Origin: Stenotrophomonas nematodicola | GTDB taxonomy: Bacteria > Pseudomonadota > Gammaproteobacteria > Xanthomonadales > Xanthomonadaceae | Length of the DNA stretch: 64,000 nucleotides | Assembly: GCF_009467805.1 (NCBI RefSeq) | Contig: NZ_WIAY01000006.1 | Span: 124,001 to 188,000 of the forward strand | Direction of reading: 5' to 3' | Part shown: one piece after another, positions 16,634 through 24,765 of the stretch | Numbering within the stretch: the first letter of the stretch is position 1 | Layout: each line of letters opens with the position of its first letter | Position numbers and translations under genes: made by a program | The notes under the pieces: model-generated | Told to the model about the DNA's origin: nothing | Seen by the model: only the letters and a program-made list of their open reading frames with translations | Database searches by the model: none

Positions 16634-17002
16634 ATGAGCATTGATCTTAGCGGCCTGTCGGCCAAGGACTTGCGCTCCTTAATCACCGCAGCTGAAAAGC
16701 AACAGACCAAAGTCCTCACGCGCCCCAAGGCCTCCGCTATGCGCGCCAAGATCAACAAATACGTGCGTGACCATGGCTATACGATTGAAGAGCTATACGG
16801 AGCGCCGGCCAACTTGACGGACCCGCCGGCGAAAAAGAAAGGGGGAAGGAAGTCGACAAAGTCGAGTGGCGGCAAGGTGGCTCCTAAATATCGGAACCCC
16901 GCCAACGCAAGCGAAACGTGGACCGGCCGCGGCAGGCAACCCCGATGGATGGCAGCCCTAGTAAACAGCGGCAAGTCACCCGCTGATTTCTTGATCAAGT
17001 AA
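16634..17002 (+). CDS. hns: H-NS family nucleoid protein
   Basis: The ATG at 16634 gives 122 residues, the normal length; the Shine-Dalgarno is weak and earlier in-frame codons lack protein character. The N-terminal half is the oligomerisation coiled coil (SIDLSGLSAKDLRSLI, AEKQQTKVL), followed by a Lys/Gly linker (PPAKKKGGRK). The end is the canonical DNA-binding module YRNPANASETWTGRGRQPRW and SGKSPADFLI. It silences A+T-rich acquired DNA. Being inside the island, it may silence island genes; a hairpin terminator follows. Confidence 0.88.
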   Translation: MSIDLSGLSAKDLRSLITAAEKQQTKVLTRPKASAMRAKINKYVRDHGYTIEELYGAPANLTDPPAKKKGGRKSTKSSGGKVAPKYRNPANASETWTGRGRQPRWMAALVNSGKSPADFLIK

Positions 17003-17008
17003 GCAAGA

Positions 17009-17041
17009 GGCCGCTGGCCTGCGTGAAGGCGCCAGCGGGCC
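17009..17041 (+). terminator. Hairpin after hns
   Basis: CCGCTGGC (17011-17018) and GCCAGCGG (17031-17038) form a perfect 8-bp stem with a 12-base loop, starting nine bases after the hns stop. No T-run follows. Confidence 0.55.
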
Positions 17042-17651
17042 CGAACCCAAGCTCTCGGCAGTCCTTTTGCCTCGGACATAACTGTCGCCCTCTAAACGCG
17101 ACATTTAGACGGGGCGCGACTAGACGTGGGCGACCTGCCTGGTTGAGACCAGGGCGTGGGATCGCCCCCTCACCAAGCCGCGCGTCCGCACCCGTGCTCT
17201 GACTGATTAGTGAGACCGCCTACTTGATGAGCCCGGCGCAAGAAAGGCTAAATTGCCCACGCTCAGTTTGCTCCTACGCCGTAGTGGGCTGGAAGCAAGT
17301 GGTTCTTGCGTTGTGTGTCCCTCGAACGGGCAACACTACACGCCGTTTGCCAAGGGCGCAGGCGGAGGCAAGCAAGGAGCTAGAGCTCAAGAAGGGCTCG
17401 GATGGAGAGCCTAGGCGTACAGTCTCACAGATTTCTAGCTGTCACCCCCCCCCAAGGCCCCGGTGCGAGGCTATTGAGCTAAGCTCTCGCCATGCCCCTT
17501 GGCTTGAATGGCTATGAGAGGCAATGAGGGTTGTCCGGAGGTGTCTGGATGAGTTGGTGCAGAGCCCCGTCGATGGCGCCACCAACGCAGGCCTCGTCCC
17601 CCAAGCTTAGCCGACCAGCAATATGACCGGGCGTATAGAGCGCAGCATTCA
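17042..17651. other. Intergenic region, no gene seen
   Basis: About 600 bases lacking a convincing reading frame. It contains a run of nine C (17445-17453). Sequence may be remnants of earlier island content. No promoter consensus stands out before the next gene. Confidence 0.45.
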
Positions 17652-19031
17652 ATGCAATTGGCTTACATGGAGTTTCCGATGAACCCGCATTTCTCGTTCG
17701 ACGCACCGGAGCGCACCCGCCCGAAGGGACTGTATGCGCAAGTGGATTTTATCGAACCGTTGGGCGAAGGGTTGGCCTTGGTCGGCTTGGACGGGGTGGA
17801 GGCGGAGTGGTTCGCCGAATTCAGCGAGCGCTGTGGTCTGAACAACAATGCCGCGAGCGCCGACGCATGCGAGGAGTTCTTTCAAGAGGCACCGCTGTTC
17901 CACCTGCAGCTGACCATATTCTTCGACGAGGCGAATCGCCGGTTTAGGCCAAAGGCCAGGCGCTGGATGTTTCTTGAGCTTTCCGATGAGGGCCAACTAC
18001 TCGGGCAACTGTATCCGAACCTCTTTTCCCCGCCCCAGACTGTGGCATTTGACGCTTTGCGCCTTCCACTGATGCACCGCAGGAGTCAGCAGCTGAACAA
18101 CCTCATGTTTTTTCCAAGCAAAGCTCTGATGTCCCGCGCAAGGCCCAAGCCCAAGCCCACGGCCCGGCACATTGAGGAGCTAGCGGTGCTCGATGTGGGC
18201 CAGGGGTCGGCCAATGCATTGCTGTGCCGCGAAGGCGTTGCGCGCATCTACTTTGACGTGGGCTGCGGCGTATACCGCAATGCTCCCACGCGGCCACCGA
18301 ACATCAGCTTCTGCCAGTGCGCGGACCCTATTGTTGTCCTTTCCCACTGGGACGCAGACCATTGGGCTGGAGCCACCATTGATACAGGCCTTCTGACGCG
18401 CACCTGGATTGCCCCCATCCCAGAGACGATCAAACACATTGTGTTCCTGATGAACATTTGGGCCGCGGGAGGAAGAACGCTTCTGCTCAGCACTTCGGCC
18501 ACTGTTCGCCTAGGTTCTGGAATCAAGCTCGTTCGTTGCAAAGGGCCTGCAGGTGACCGCAATGAGTCAGGACTGGCGCTGATCGCCGAGCGCAGAGGCA
18601 AGCGTTGGCTGTTGCCTGGCGATGCCAGTTACCACAACATTCCAGGGGCCCTAAAACATCCCATTACGGGCTTGGTGGCCACCCACCACGGGGCCCGCGT
18701 CCATGGCGCCGGCGCTCCGGTGCCCTTGCCGGCGCTCGACTACGCCCGGTTGGCCTATTCCTTCGGCCCTGGTAACGCGCACGGAAAGTACGGGGTCTCC
18801 CACCCTCGCCCTGCGGGAGTGCACGCGTATGATGCAGCCGGCTGGACTCACACTGGCTGGGCCGTTCCCGCGCCTGGCAACGCTAACGTCGGCCCTCCGG
18901 GTCACGCCCGAGCAACGGCACACCACCCCACCACTCATTTGGATGGCATCCGCATCGGCTGGACCGTGCCAGCCGGCGCGCTCCCGCACTTGGCCGCCTG
19001 CCCAAAGGCAATGGCCCTTACGCAAACGTAG
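17652..19031 (+). CDS. ComEC/Rec2-type metallo-beta-lactamase-fold hydrolase with N-terminal extension
   Basis: The product is 459 residues from the first ATG; ATGs at codons 6 and 10 are alternatives. Residues about 175-400 form a metallo-beta-lactamase fold: LDVGQGSANALL, then HWDADH (His232, Asp234, Asp236, His237) as the zinc site, LLPGDAS (Asp324) and THHGARV (His345-346), with YGVSHPRP as in ComEC C-terminal domains. The first 170 residues are a distinct extension with no signal peptide. Related domains hydrolyse nucleic acids or nucleotides. It converges on a second, different metallo-beta-lactamase gene. Function unknown; defence role is inferred from location. Confidence 0.75.
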   Translation: MQLAYMEFPMNPHFSFDAPERTRPKGLYAQVDFIEPLGEGLALVGLDGVEAEWFAEFSERCGLNNNAASADACEEFFQEAPLFHLQLTIFFDEANRRFRPKARRWMFLELSDEGQLLGQLYPNLFSPPQTVAFDALRLPLMHRRSQQLNNLMFFPSKALMSRARPKPKPTARHIEELAVLDVGQGSANALLCREGVARIYFDVGCGVYRNAPTRPPNISFCQCADPIVVLSHWDADHWAGATIDTGLLTRTWIAPIPETIKHIVFLMNIWAAGGRTLLLSTSATVRLGSGIKLVRCKGPAGDRNESGLALIAERRGKRWLLPGDASYHNIPGALKHPITGLVATHHGARVHGAGAPVPLPALDYARLAYSFGPGNAHGKYGVSHPRPAGVHAYDAAGWTHTGWAVPAPGNANVGPPGHARATAHHPTTHLDGIRIGWTVPAGALPHLAACPKAMALTQT

Positions 19032-19076
19032 GGGCATCCCGCCATTCCATTCAGCAACGCGCCGGAGCAGTCCCCG

Positions 19077-19856
19077 TCACGGCGATTGGCTGCTGGGAAG
19101 ACGATCAAACGCTGTCAAAAGCCTCTCAGCGTATGCGTAGGCCGCGCTCTCGACGCGGCAATGACTGAAGCTGCTACACCACAGGAAGAGCAACACCCCC
19201 GAAACCAGCAGTGTCGTGCCGCCCTCAAAGCCTGGGTGCAGCAGCGACGACCAAGTAAAAGCAAGCGGATTGAGGGTCAACGCTCCGGTCATAAGCAGGC
19301 CCACGAGCACGCCGGCGGCAGAGGTCGCCACGCCAAATGGGCGCAGCGCCGACATGTTCCGGAAGAAGCCGTAGGAGATGTTCTCCTTAAACACCAACGC
19401 TTCCGTGCCGCGAGTCCTCTCCCGCAGCTTGGCAACAGCGTCCTCGTAAGCATGGTCGGCCTTGCCCGGGCTGCCCCTTTCCTTGGCAGCCGACGGAACC
19501 TCTGCTTTCAGCTTTTCCTGGATCGCCTTGTGATACCCGGCCTTCGTAACAGGGTTCAGTCGCTCGTTTCGGTGACGAAGAAGAATAGTGGAAGGCATGC
19601 CTCCCCACTTCCTGACCAACTTCTCTTCGAGCTTCTTGCCCTGGAAGCGCACCACGCTGGAGAGCAAGAACGGCGCGCAGAAAGTCGCAATGACGGTCGC
19701 CACAACCTGCATAGTGTCGAGCTCGTCTCGAAACGCTGCAATGAAGGACACGGTCAGCGGCATCAGCACGATCAGAGCAGGAGCAAGCCTAGCGTTGCGA
19801 TCATAGGGATCCGATACTTGGGCAAGCAGCTGACCTAGAGCAATAGGATTGGACAC
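19077..19856 (-). CDS. Unknown membrane protein paired with metallo-beta-lactamase gene
   Basis: The start is taken as GTG 19856, which falls 17 bases after the upstream hydrolase stop; longer starts would overlap that gene deeply. The 259-residue protein has two hydrophobic spans near the N-terminus (ALIVLMPLTVSFIAAF, VVATVIATFCAPFLLSSVV), a cytosolic part with KLVRKWGGMP, LLRHRNERLNPVTKA and LRERTRGTEALVFKEN, and two further spans at the C-terminus. The RxRN...NPVTK region looks conserved in character. No family name can be given. The tight arrangement with the hydrolase suggests one functional unit. Confidence 0.65.
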   Translation of the reverse strand: MSNPIALGQLLAQVSDPYDRNARLAPALIVLMPLTVSFIAAFRDELDTMQVVATVIATFCAPFLLSSVVRFQGKKLEEKLVRKWGGMPSTILLRHRNERLNPVTKAGYHKAIQEKLKAEVPSAAKERGSPGKADHAYEDAVAKLRERTRGTEALVFKENISYGFFRNMSALRPFGVATSAAGVLVGLLMTGALTLNPLAFTWSSLLHPGFEGGTTLLVSGVLLFLWCSSFSHCRVESAAYAYAERLLTAFDRLPSSQSP

Positions 19857-19872
19857 GTTGGTCTTCGCTCCC

Positions 19873-20949
19873 TCAGTCCTGCTCGTAGTCGGGCGGATAC
19901 GGGGTCTGCTCGATGCTTCCCCAGTTGGCCCGCGAGATGCCGGTGGAGAGCAACACATCCCGACCTTCCGTGGCACAGAAATGTGCACCCCGGTGGATCA
20001 TCGCGCGCACCACGACTTTCCTAGGGTGCGCCGTGTCGGCCTTGGCGGAACTGCACACCGCATTGAAGTTGTACCCGTCCTCCTGGGACTGTAGCGGCTC
20101 GCCCAACCAGCGGTTGAGGACCTCGGTGTTGACGTTTCGACGCCCCCCGTGGTGTGGCACTTGAAATCCCCAGACGCCAGGCAGCGTCCCACCCATCGCC
20201 TCCAAGTGGTCGGCGGCTTCAGTGAGGCCGTTACGACCCGTGTCTCCAGTCAGAAGCACGCGCTTGCCATTGATGACGATGGTCTGCACCACGCTCATCT
20301 CGTTCTCTTCGCTGGTCCCACCGACTGGGAAGAATTCCTGCCCCCACAAACCCTGTACCAAGTTCTTGGCAGCCTTGGCCAACGCAGCCAAGCCTTCGAG
20401 AGACGCCTCGACGAGCGTGCGCTCCCTCGCTGCCTCTGGCGTGCGCTCGGATGCGACCACGAGGTCCAAGTAGCGGGCACGCGTCGGGGCCAGCACCAAA
20501 AAATCGCCGATGCAGGCGCCTTGGAACGGGTCGCGGATAGGGATGTTCTTCTCAAGCGCAAGTTCCTCCAGCGCCGCCGGCCCCGGATACAGCTTGCGCA
20601 GGCGACTACGCAGAGCATCCACGGAGTTGTAGGTCTCAAACCGGGGGAGAAGCTCTTGCGCATAGAGCCAAGGCCGATGCATCCAAAGCTCCCCCACTTC
20701 GCAACGCTCAAGGACCTTGCGCAGGCCGTTTGCGTGATCGCTGTCCGGATGGGTCAGCACCACCGAGTCAACCTTGCCGGTACCGTAGTGCTTGGCGATG
20801 TGTTCGACCAGGCGATCACCGGTCTCCAGGTAGCCACCATCCACCACATGGATCCGGGTCTGCCCATTCAACTCGTAACGCACGCCAATGGCGTCACCGC
20901 TTTTGGAAGTTTCAACCCCTAAGAAATCCAACTCGATACTATCAGCCAC
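19873..20949 (-). CDS. ComEC-like metallo-beta-lactamase-fold hydrolase
   Basis: A 358-residue protein starting MADSIELDFLGVETSKSGDA. It shows the whole zinc signature: VVDGGY, then LTHPDSDH (His67, Asp69, Asp71, His72), VLLTGDTG (metal Asp) and VPHHGGRRN. A helical insertion separates the first and last motif. There is no signal peptide, so it is probably cytosolic. It is upstream of, and co-directional with, the membrane-protein gene at 19077. Stand-alone ComEC-type hydrolases of this kind are common in accessory regions, where substrates are not known. Confidence 0.75.
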   Translation of the reverse strand: MADSIELDFLGVETSKSGDAIGVRYELNGQTRIHVVDGGYLETGDRLVEHIAKHYGTGKVDSVVLTHPDSDHANGLRKVLERCEVGELWMHRPWLYAQELLPRFETYNSVDALRSRLRKLYPGPAALEELALEKNIPIRDPFQGACIGDFLVLAPTRARYLDLVVASERTPEAARERTLVEASLEGLAALAKAAKNLVQGLWGQEFFPVGGTSEENEMSVVQTIVINGKRVLLTGDTGRNGLTEAADHLEAMGGTLPGVWGFQVPHHGGRRNVNTEVLNRWLGEPLQSQEDGYNFNAVCSSAKADTAHPRKVVVRAMIHRGAHFCATEGRDVLLSTGISRANWGSIEQTPYPPDYEQD

Positions 20950-21247
20950 GTTTAGCCCCCTGTTGGCTAAGGTTACTCATCTGAGCAAGGTTGAGACGAA
21001 ATGCTCCGCCCGTTGGCGGGAACCGCCATCAGAGGAGAATCTTCTATTAAAAAGGCCCTGAATACAGACGGGCCATGCACCACAAAGCCGCCAAGACCTG
21101 CCGGCCTAGTTCGCCGCCACTGGCAGCCGCCCGTCCTTGCTTTTCCAGGCATGGGGCAATGCTAGCCGCGCCCGCTACATTCCAACTAAAGCCAACTTCC
21201 AACATGACTTTTCCGTCGTCATGCAATCGTTGACAGGCCTGTGCGGG

Positions 21248-21712
21248 TCAATAGACCGCCTTCCCCATAGCGACCAAGGCTGCACGCAGCCCATCGGAAC
21301 CGAACTTCGCCAGCAGCGCGGCGGCCATGTTTGGATCCAGCGCACAGTAGGACATGTAGCCCTTCTCGTTAAGGTAGAGCGCATAGAACCCGCTAAGTTT
21401 GGGCTGACCGAGCACCTCGTAGACGCCCTCTTCCAAGATTGGAATGTGGAGATGCTTTGGCGTGCCATCCGTGTGCCTGGACTGCACCTTCTCACTCATC
21501 CACTGCCGCCTGCCATCCGGAAAATATCTACGAACCACCGACTTTTTCTCCGACTTGTTGCACTGGAGAAAGATGCCTCGCTGTCCTCCAACCGTGCCCA
21601 ACGTCAGCTTATCTCTGTACGACACCCTTGACGCCTCCAACTTCTCTGTTAGAAATCCACCAATCCACCGAACGGGCACAGCAACCGATGTACTGGCTTG
21701 AAATTTATTCAC
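21248..21712 (-). CDS. Unknown protein, 154 residues
   Basis: A reading frame with balanced amino-acid content and segments such as VYEVLGQPKLSGFYALYL and LDPNMAAALLAKFG. The GTG at 21712 overlaps the divergent gene at 21688 by 25 bases and lacks a good RBS; a GTG about eleven codons downstream is an alternative start. No membrane segment, signal peptide or known domain is seen. Confidence 0.5.
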   Translation of the reverse strand: MNKFQASTSVAVPVRWIGGFLTEKLEASRVSYRDKLTLGTVGGQRGIFLQCNKSEKKSVVRRYFPDGRRQWMSEKVQSRHTDGTPKHLHIPILEEGVYEVLGQPKLSGFYALYLNEKGYMSYCALDPNMAAALLAKFGSDGLRAALVAMGKAVY

Positions 21713-21921
21713 GGCACGTTGGCACAGCCCGCGTGGAAGGCCTAAGTAAGGCTCAACTCGACGCCATCGCCCCTTTCCTGGGCGGAGCAGGCCTTGCCAG
21801 CTCCTTCGGCATTTACCACCCTGATGGAAGCACAGAACTTCTGGGAGGTTGCCTGGCCGCCTCGTTGGAGGAGGACGGCGTGCACTACCTGCACATTGAG
21901 ACTCCGGATATCACCCATTAA
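21688..21921 (+). CDS. Unknown small protein, 77 residues
   Basis: Opens MYWLEIYSRHVGTARVEGL, then KAQLDAIAPFLGGAGLASSFGIYHPDG, and ends ETPDITH. The composition is protein-like and third positions are G+C-rich, but the RBS is weak. It overlaps the start region of the divergent gene. No family recognised. Confidence 0.45.
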   Translation: MYWLEIYSRHVGTARVEGLSKAQLDAIAPFLGGAGLASSFGIYHPDGSTELLGGCLAASLEEDGVHYLHIETPDITH

Positions 21922-21982
21922 GCACCCGGCCAACATCGTGTTCATACGCATTTTGACCTGAGCCTCGGGTCGCAAGACCCGC

Positions 21983-22294
21983 TCAGAAAGTGGGCAACTT
22001 CTCCAGGTTGTCGCGCGTCGATTCATCCCGCACGGTCTTGAGGTAATCGGTCTTGACCGACATAATCTCCAGCGCCGCACCGAGCCGCCACCCACCGTCC
22101 GGCTTCCGGACGATGGTAGTGAAAGTCACATTCTTTTCGACCGACTCGATGACTTGAGGACGCGTCACGTCGCTGTAGCTACCTTCCTTGAAGGTGCCGT
22201 TGGTCTTATCAACCCTATGCACACGCAGCTTTGCAATGTGCGAGCCATCGCTGTTGTATTGCACAGCGGAAACATAGAAATCAGGATGCGCCAC
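21983..22294 (-). CDS. DUF3892-like small protein
   Basis: A 103-residue protein beginning MAHPDFYVSAVQYNSDGSHIAKLRVHRV, with VTRPQVIESVEKN and VRKPDGGWRLGAALEIM in the middle. The VSAVxYN...HI...V start is typical of DUF3892 proteins, which are of unknown function. It is a stand-alone gene. Family likeness judged by pattern only. Confidence 0.6.
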   Translation of the reverse strand: MAHPDFYVSAVQYNSDGSHIAKLRVHRVDKTNGTFKEGSYSDVTRPQVIESVEKNVTFTTIVRKPDGGWRLGAALEIMSVKTDYLKTVRDESTRDNLEKLPTF

Positions 22295-22718
22295 TTAGAC
22301 ATTTCCTTAACAAAATGCTCGGCGACATTAAACGACTCTTGCTTGCTTTATACAATAGGAAATTCCCTACCCCCGACTAAAGGCGAAAGGAGTCAAGAAA
22401 ATGACACCCGGCGCTACAAAGGGGCCCACCCAGCAACGCATTGCAGATGACCTACAAATCCGAGCAACTTAATTCGGGCATGCAAACCTGCTCAGCATAC
22501 CTATATGCCTGGCAAAAGATCGGAGTAGCCGTCAGAATTCTGACTCACTATTTACCTCCGAAAGCGCATTGGACAAGCCTGCTAGATGCGCGCTGTGCCT
22601 GTAGAGTCAAGCAGTCCTGATAGCCGCATCGTTCCTACTGGCACCTTAGTCTCCTACAGCGCTGGCCCGCCCCCCCCTACCCCCCCCTAGCAATACTGCT
22701 GCCCGGACCCGCCCTAGC
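22295..22718. other. Intergenic region with two C8 tracts
   Basis: No gene seen in about 420 bases. Two runs of eight C (22670-22677 and 22680-22687) lie just before the broken membrane-protein gene and may be part of its decayed leader. Confidence 0.45.
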
Positions 22719-23380
22719 ATCCAGACGCTCCAGACGCTCCAGACGCTTACCCAACATGCCGCCTTGATATCCGCCGCCATGACCTGCGTAACGGCGCTGA
22801 TCTGGATCATTTACGTCAGCTTCTTCCTGCGTAGTTACAGGCGCCAGCAGCTGCCGCCGATCCTGATCACCTAGGGCGGCAGGCGGGATCTGGCTGCCCA
22901 CTGCTTCGTCACCAATCTGGGCCTGGAGCCGGTCTACATGCTGGACGTGGTCATCAATCTGATCGAGTCGAACGGCAACGTGGTCCGCGCCGTCATCCCC
23001 GAACGCAATGAACGCTGGAACGATGCGTGCCCCGGCGAGGACGACGATGCGCGCCGCGCCACCAACGTGCGCGCATTGAGCAGCGGCGGCGAGCGGGACC
23101 TGAGGTGGTTTCGGCCCTGATCGACCGGGCCTGCACGGAGAATCCCGCGATCAAGACGGAAGTGGCGTTCAACGGCCTGGAAGTCACGGTGACCACGGTG
23201 ACGGCAAGCCAGGCCGAGCTCTGCGGCGCCTCGCAATGCTATCGGATCGAGCACCGCGAGGATGGCAAACGGCGGCTGCGCCCGCAGTTGATCAAGGCGC
23301 GGCAGTTGCACGGATACTTCGCCCGCAAGAGTCTGACGCGCCTGCTGACGGCGCAGCTGGGTGCCGAGGATGTGGGATGA
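22719..23380 (+). pseudogene. Broken membrane-protein gene (in-frame stop and frameshift)
   Basis: Reading from about 22719, the frame encodes a helix (LQTLQTLTQHAALI), a membrane span (ALIWIIYVSFFLRSYRRQQLP), and is then stopped by TAG at 22872-22874. The same frame continues with AAHCFVTNLGLEPVYMLDVV down to about 23100, where homology-like content jumps one frame to EVVSALIDRACTENPAI and runs to a stop at 23380. Intact relatives would be one short membrane-anchored protein with a beta-rich cytosolic domain. A 9-base unit (CCAGACGCT) is repeated three times at 22721-22747 near the start. One stop plus one frameshift indicate decay, though a sequencing error could explain one of them. Confidence 0.65.
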
Positions 23381-23386
23381 ACCCGG

Positions 23387-23731
23387 GTGTATGATGCACT
23401 CGGCCCGCACGTGCCACTGGAGCATCTGGACATCAGGGGTTTGAAAGTGACAGAACCACGGCAGATGTATGAGGTGCTGATCAGACGCTTCCTTGCGAGG
23501 GAAGTGGATATGGATGATTTCAGCCTGCAGTTCATGACCTTGTTCAAGAACCACGGTATCCGCCCCGAAGGCGAGTTCGCCGTATTGGACACGCTGTTTG
23601 GCGACGTCGATTCGTTTACCCGGGATGTGGCGGTGCTTGAAGCGGAGCCAGATTTCTATCTGACAGAGGCGCAGCTTCGCGATCGCGCCGCATTCGCGCT
23701 GCAGGCGCTGGAAGATCTGGCCCCGGAGTGA
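23387..23731 (+). CDS. Colicin-D-immunity-like protein
   Basis: The start is uncertain: a GTG at 23387 gives 114 residues, while GTG or ATG codons near 23446-23466 would give the typical core. The core reads MYEVLIRRFLAREVDMDDFSL, FMTLFKN, EFAVLDTLFGDVDSF and LTEAQLRDRAAFALQAL, which follows the colicin immunity (PF09204-type) pattern of four helices. Such proteins neutralise tRNase toxins of rivals or of the same strain. No toxin gene is next to it, so it looks like an orphan immunity gene beside a decayed locus. Confidence 0.65.
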   Translation: MYDALGPHVPLEHLDIRGLKVTEPRQMYEVLIRRFLAREVDMDDFSLQFMTLFKNHGIRPEGEFAVLDTLFGDVDSFTRDVAVLEAEPDFYLTEAQLRDRAAFALQALEDLAPE

Positions 23732-23788
23732 ATCAGCCAAGCGTGCGGCGCTGTGGCACGCGGTCGCGCACGACTGCGGCCAAGGTGC

Positions 23789-24760
23789 TCAGCGCTGGGC
23801 GAGCGCGTATTTCTTCTCGCCCGCCAGCACTGCCAGCCGTACGCGCTGACCCCGGCCATCTTCCGCCGCCAAGCGGTTCTCCGGCGGCGGAAGCGGGCAG
23901 GTGGCGAAATCCGTGTAAGCACAGGGCGGGTTGTAGGCGCGATTGAAATCCAGCGCGACCGTGCCGTCCGCCGCCACGGGGCCGGTGCGAAGATAGCGCC
24001 CGACGCCATACGTCTGCCGGCCAGTTGTCTGGTCCTGGAACATCAGATTCAGGCTTTTCGCCGGATCACCCAGTGCCTCCAACCGCCACGGGCGGCCGTC
24101 CTGTTCGAACAGCACGTATCCGGGGTTGGGAGTATCGGCGACCTCACCGATCACGCTCACGATCGGCAGGGTCTTGCCGGCCGGGTGCGGAACGAACCGT
24201 GCCTGCACACGCCAGCGCTCATCGGGCGGGAAGAAATCCAGTCCGGTGAACTGCAGCCGCGCCGGCGCATCGGCGTGGCGCACCCGCAAGGCCACGCGCT
24301 GGCCGCGCCTGATCACGGTGATCTGACCTTTGCCCTCGTCATAGGCCAGCCTGGTCCCACCGCCCTGTCCCTCAGGCTTCAAGCGCACCTCGCCCTGCAC
24401 GGGTGTGCCGTCGGAAGTGACGCGCGCGCCTTCAACGGGCGTGAAGTACACGCCGTCCGGGCGCTTCTCCACCTGGCCCAGTCGATCCGGTGCGATGGCC
24501 AACTGGAGGGTGTTGCCCTCGCCCGCGCCGACGCTTTGCGTTCGGGCTTCGATCCAGTGCAACCCGATCAGGCTGATCCAGCCATCGGCCTTGCCCAAGT
24601 CCGCCGCACGGCCTTTTACCCATGCGGCATGCTCGCCCGCGAAATCCGGCGCAGGCGGCGCGGTGGCCGACGCCTGCGCCGCGGTGGGGTCGCCCCGGGG
24701 GCTGCAGGCAACCGCAGCCAAGGCGAGCAGCAGGCAGGTGACACGTGTATAGGTCTTCAT
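23789..24760 (-). CDS. DUF1684 lipoprotein
   Basis: Begins at ATG 24760; a GTG at 24769 overlapping the receptor stop is also possible. The signal peptide ends in LAAVACSP, a lipobox. The rest fits DUF1684 throughout: GWISLIGLHWIE, then VIRRGQRVALRVR, LDFFPPDERWRV, the C-terminal TTGRQTYGVGRYL, ALDFNRAYNPPCAYT and CPLPPPENRL. These conserved proteins are secreted or membrane-tethered, with unknown function. It closes a three-gene minus-strand set with the receptor and OsmC-like gene. Confidence 0.85.
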   Translation of the reverse strand: MKTYTRVTCLLLALAAVACSPRGDPTAAQASATAPPAPDFAGEHAAWVKGRAADLGKADGWISLIGLHWIEARTQSVGAGEGNTLQLAIAPDRLGQVEKRPDGVYFTPVEGARVTSDGTPVQGEVRLKPEGQGGGTRLAYDEGKGQITVIRRGQRVALRVRHADAPARLQFTGLDFFPPDERWRVQARFVPHPAGKTLPIVSVIGEVADTPNPGYVLFEQDGRPWRLEALGDPAKSLNLMFQDQTTGRQTYGVGRYLRTGPVAADGTVALDFNRAYNPPCAYTDFATCPLPPPENRLAAEDGRGQRVRLAVLAGEKKYALAQR

Positions 24761-24765
24761 GCGGA

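Noticed and set aside
17224..17517. 97-residue plus-strand frame in the gap before the metallo-beta-lactamase gene
   Set aside because: No convincing RBS, translation rich in Arg/Pro/Ser and crosses a C9 run.
22719..23380. Programmed frameshift or readthrough in the broken membrane-protein gene
   Set aside because: Both a stop codon and a frameshift occur, with no slippery heptamer or stimulating structure seen; decay is simpler.
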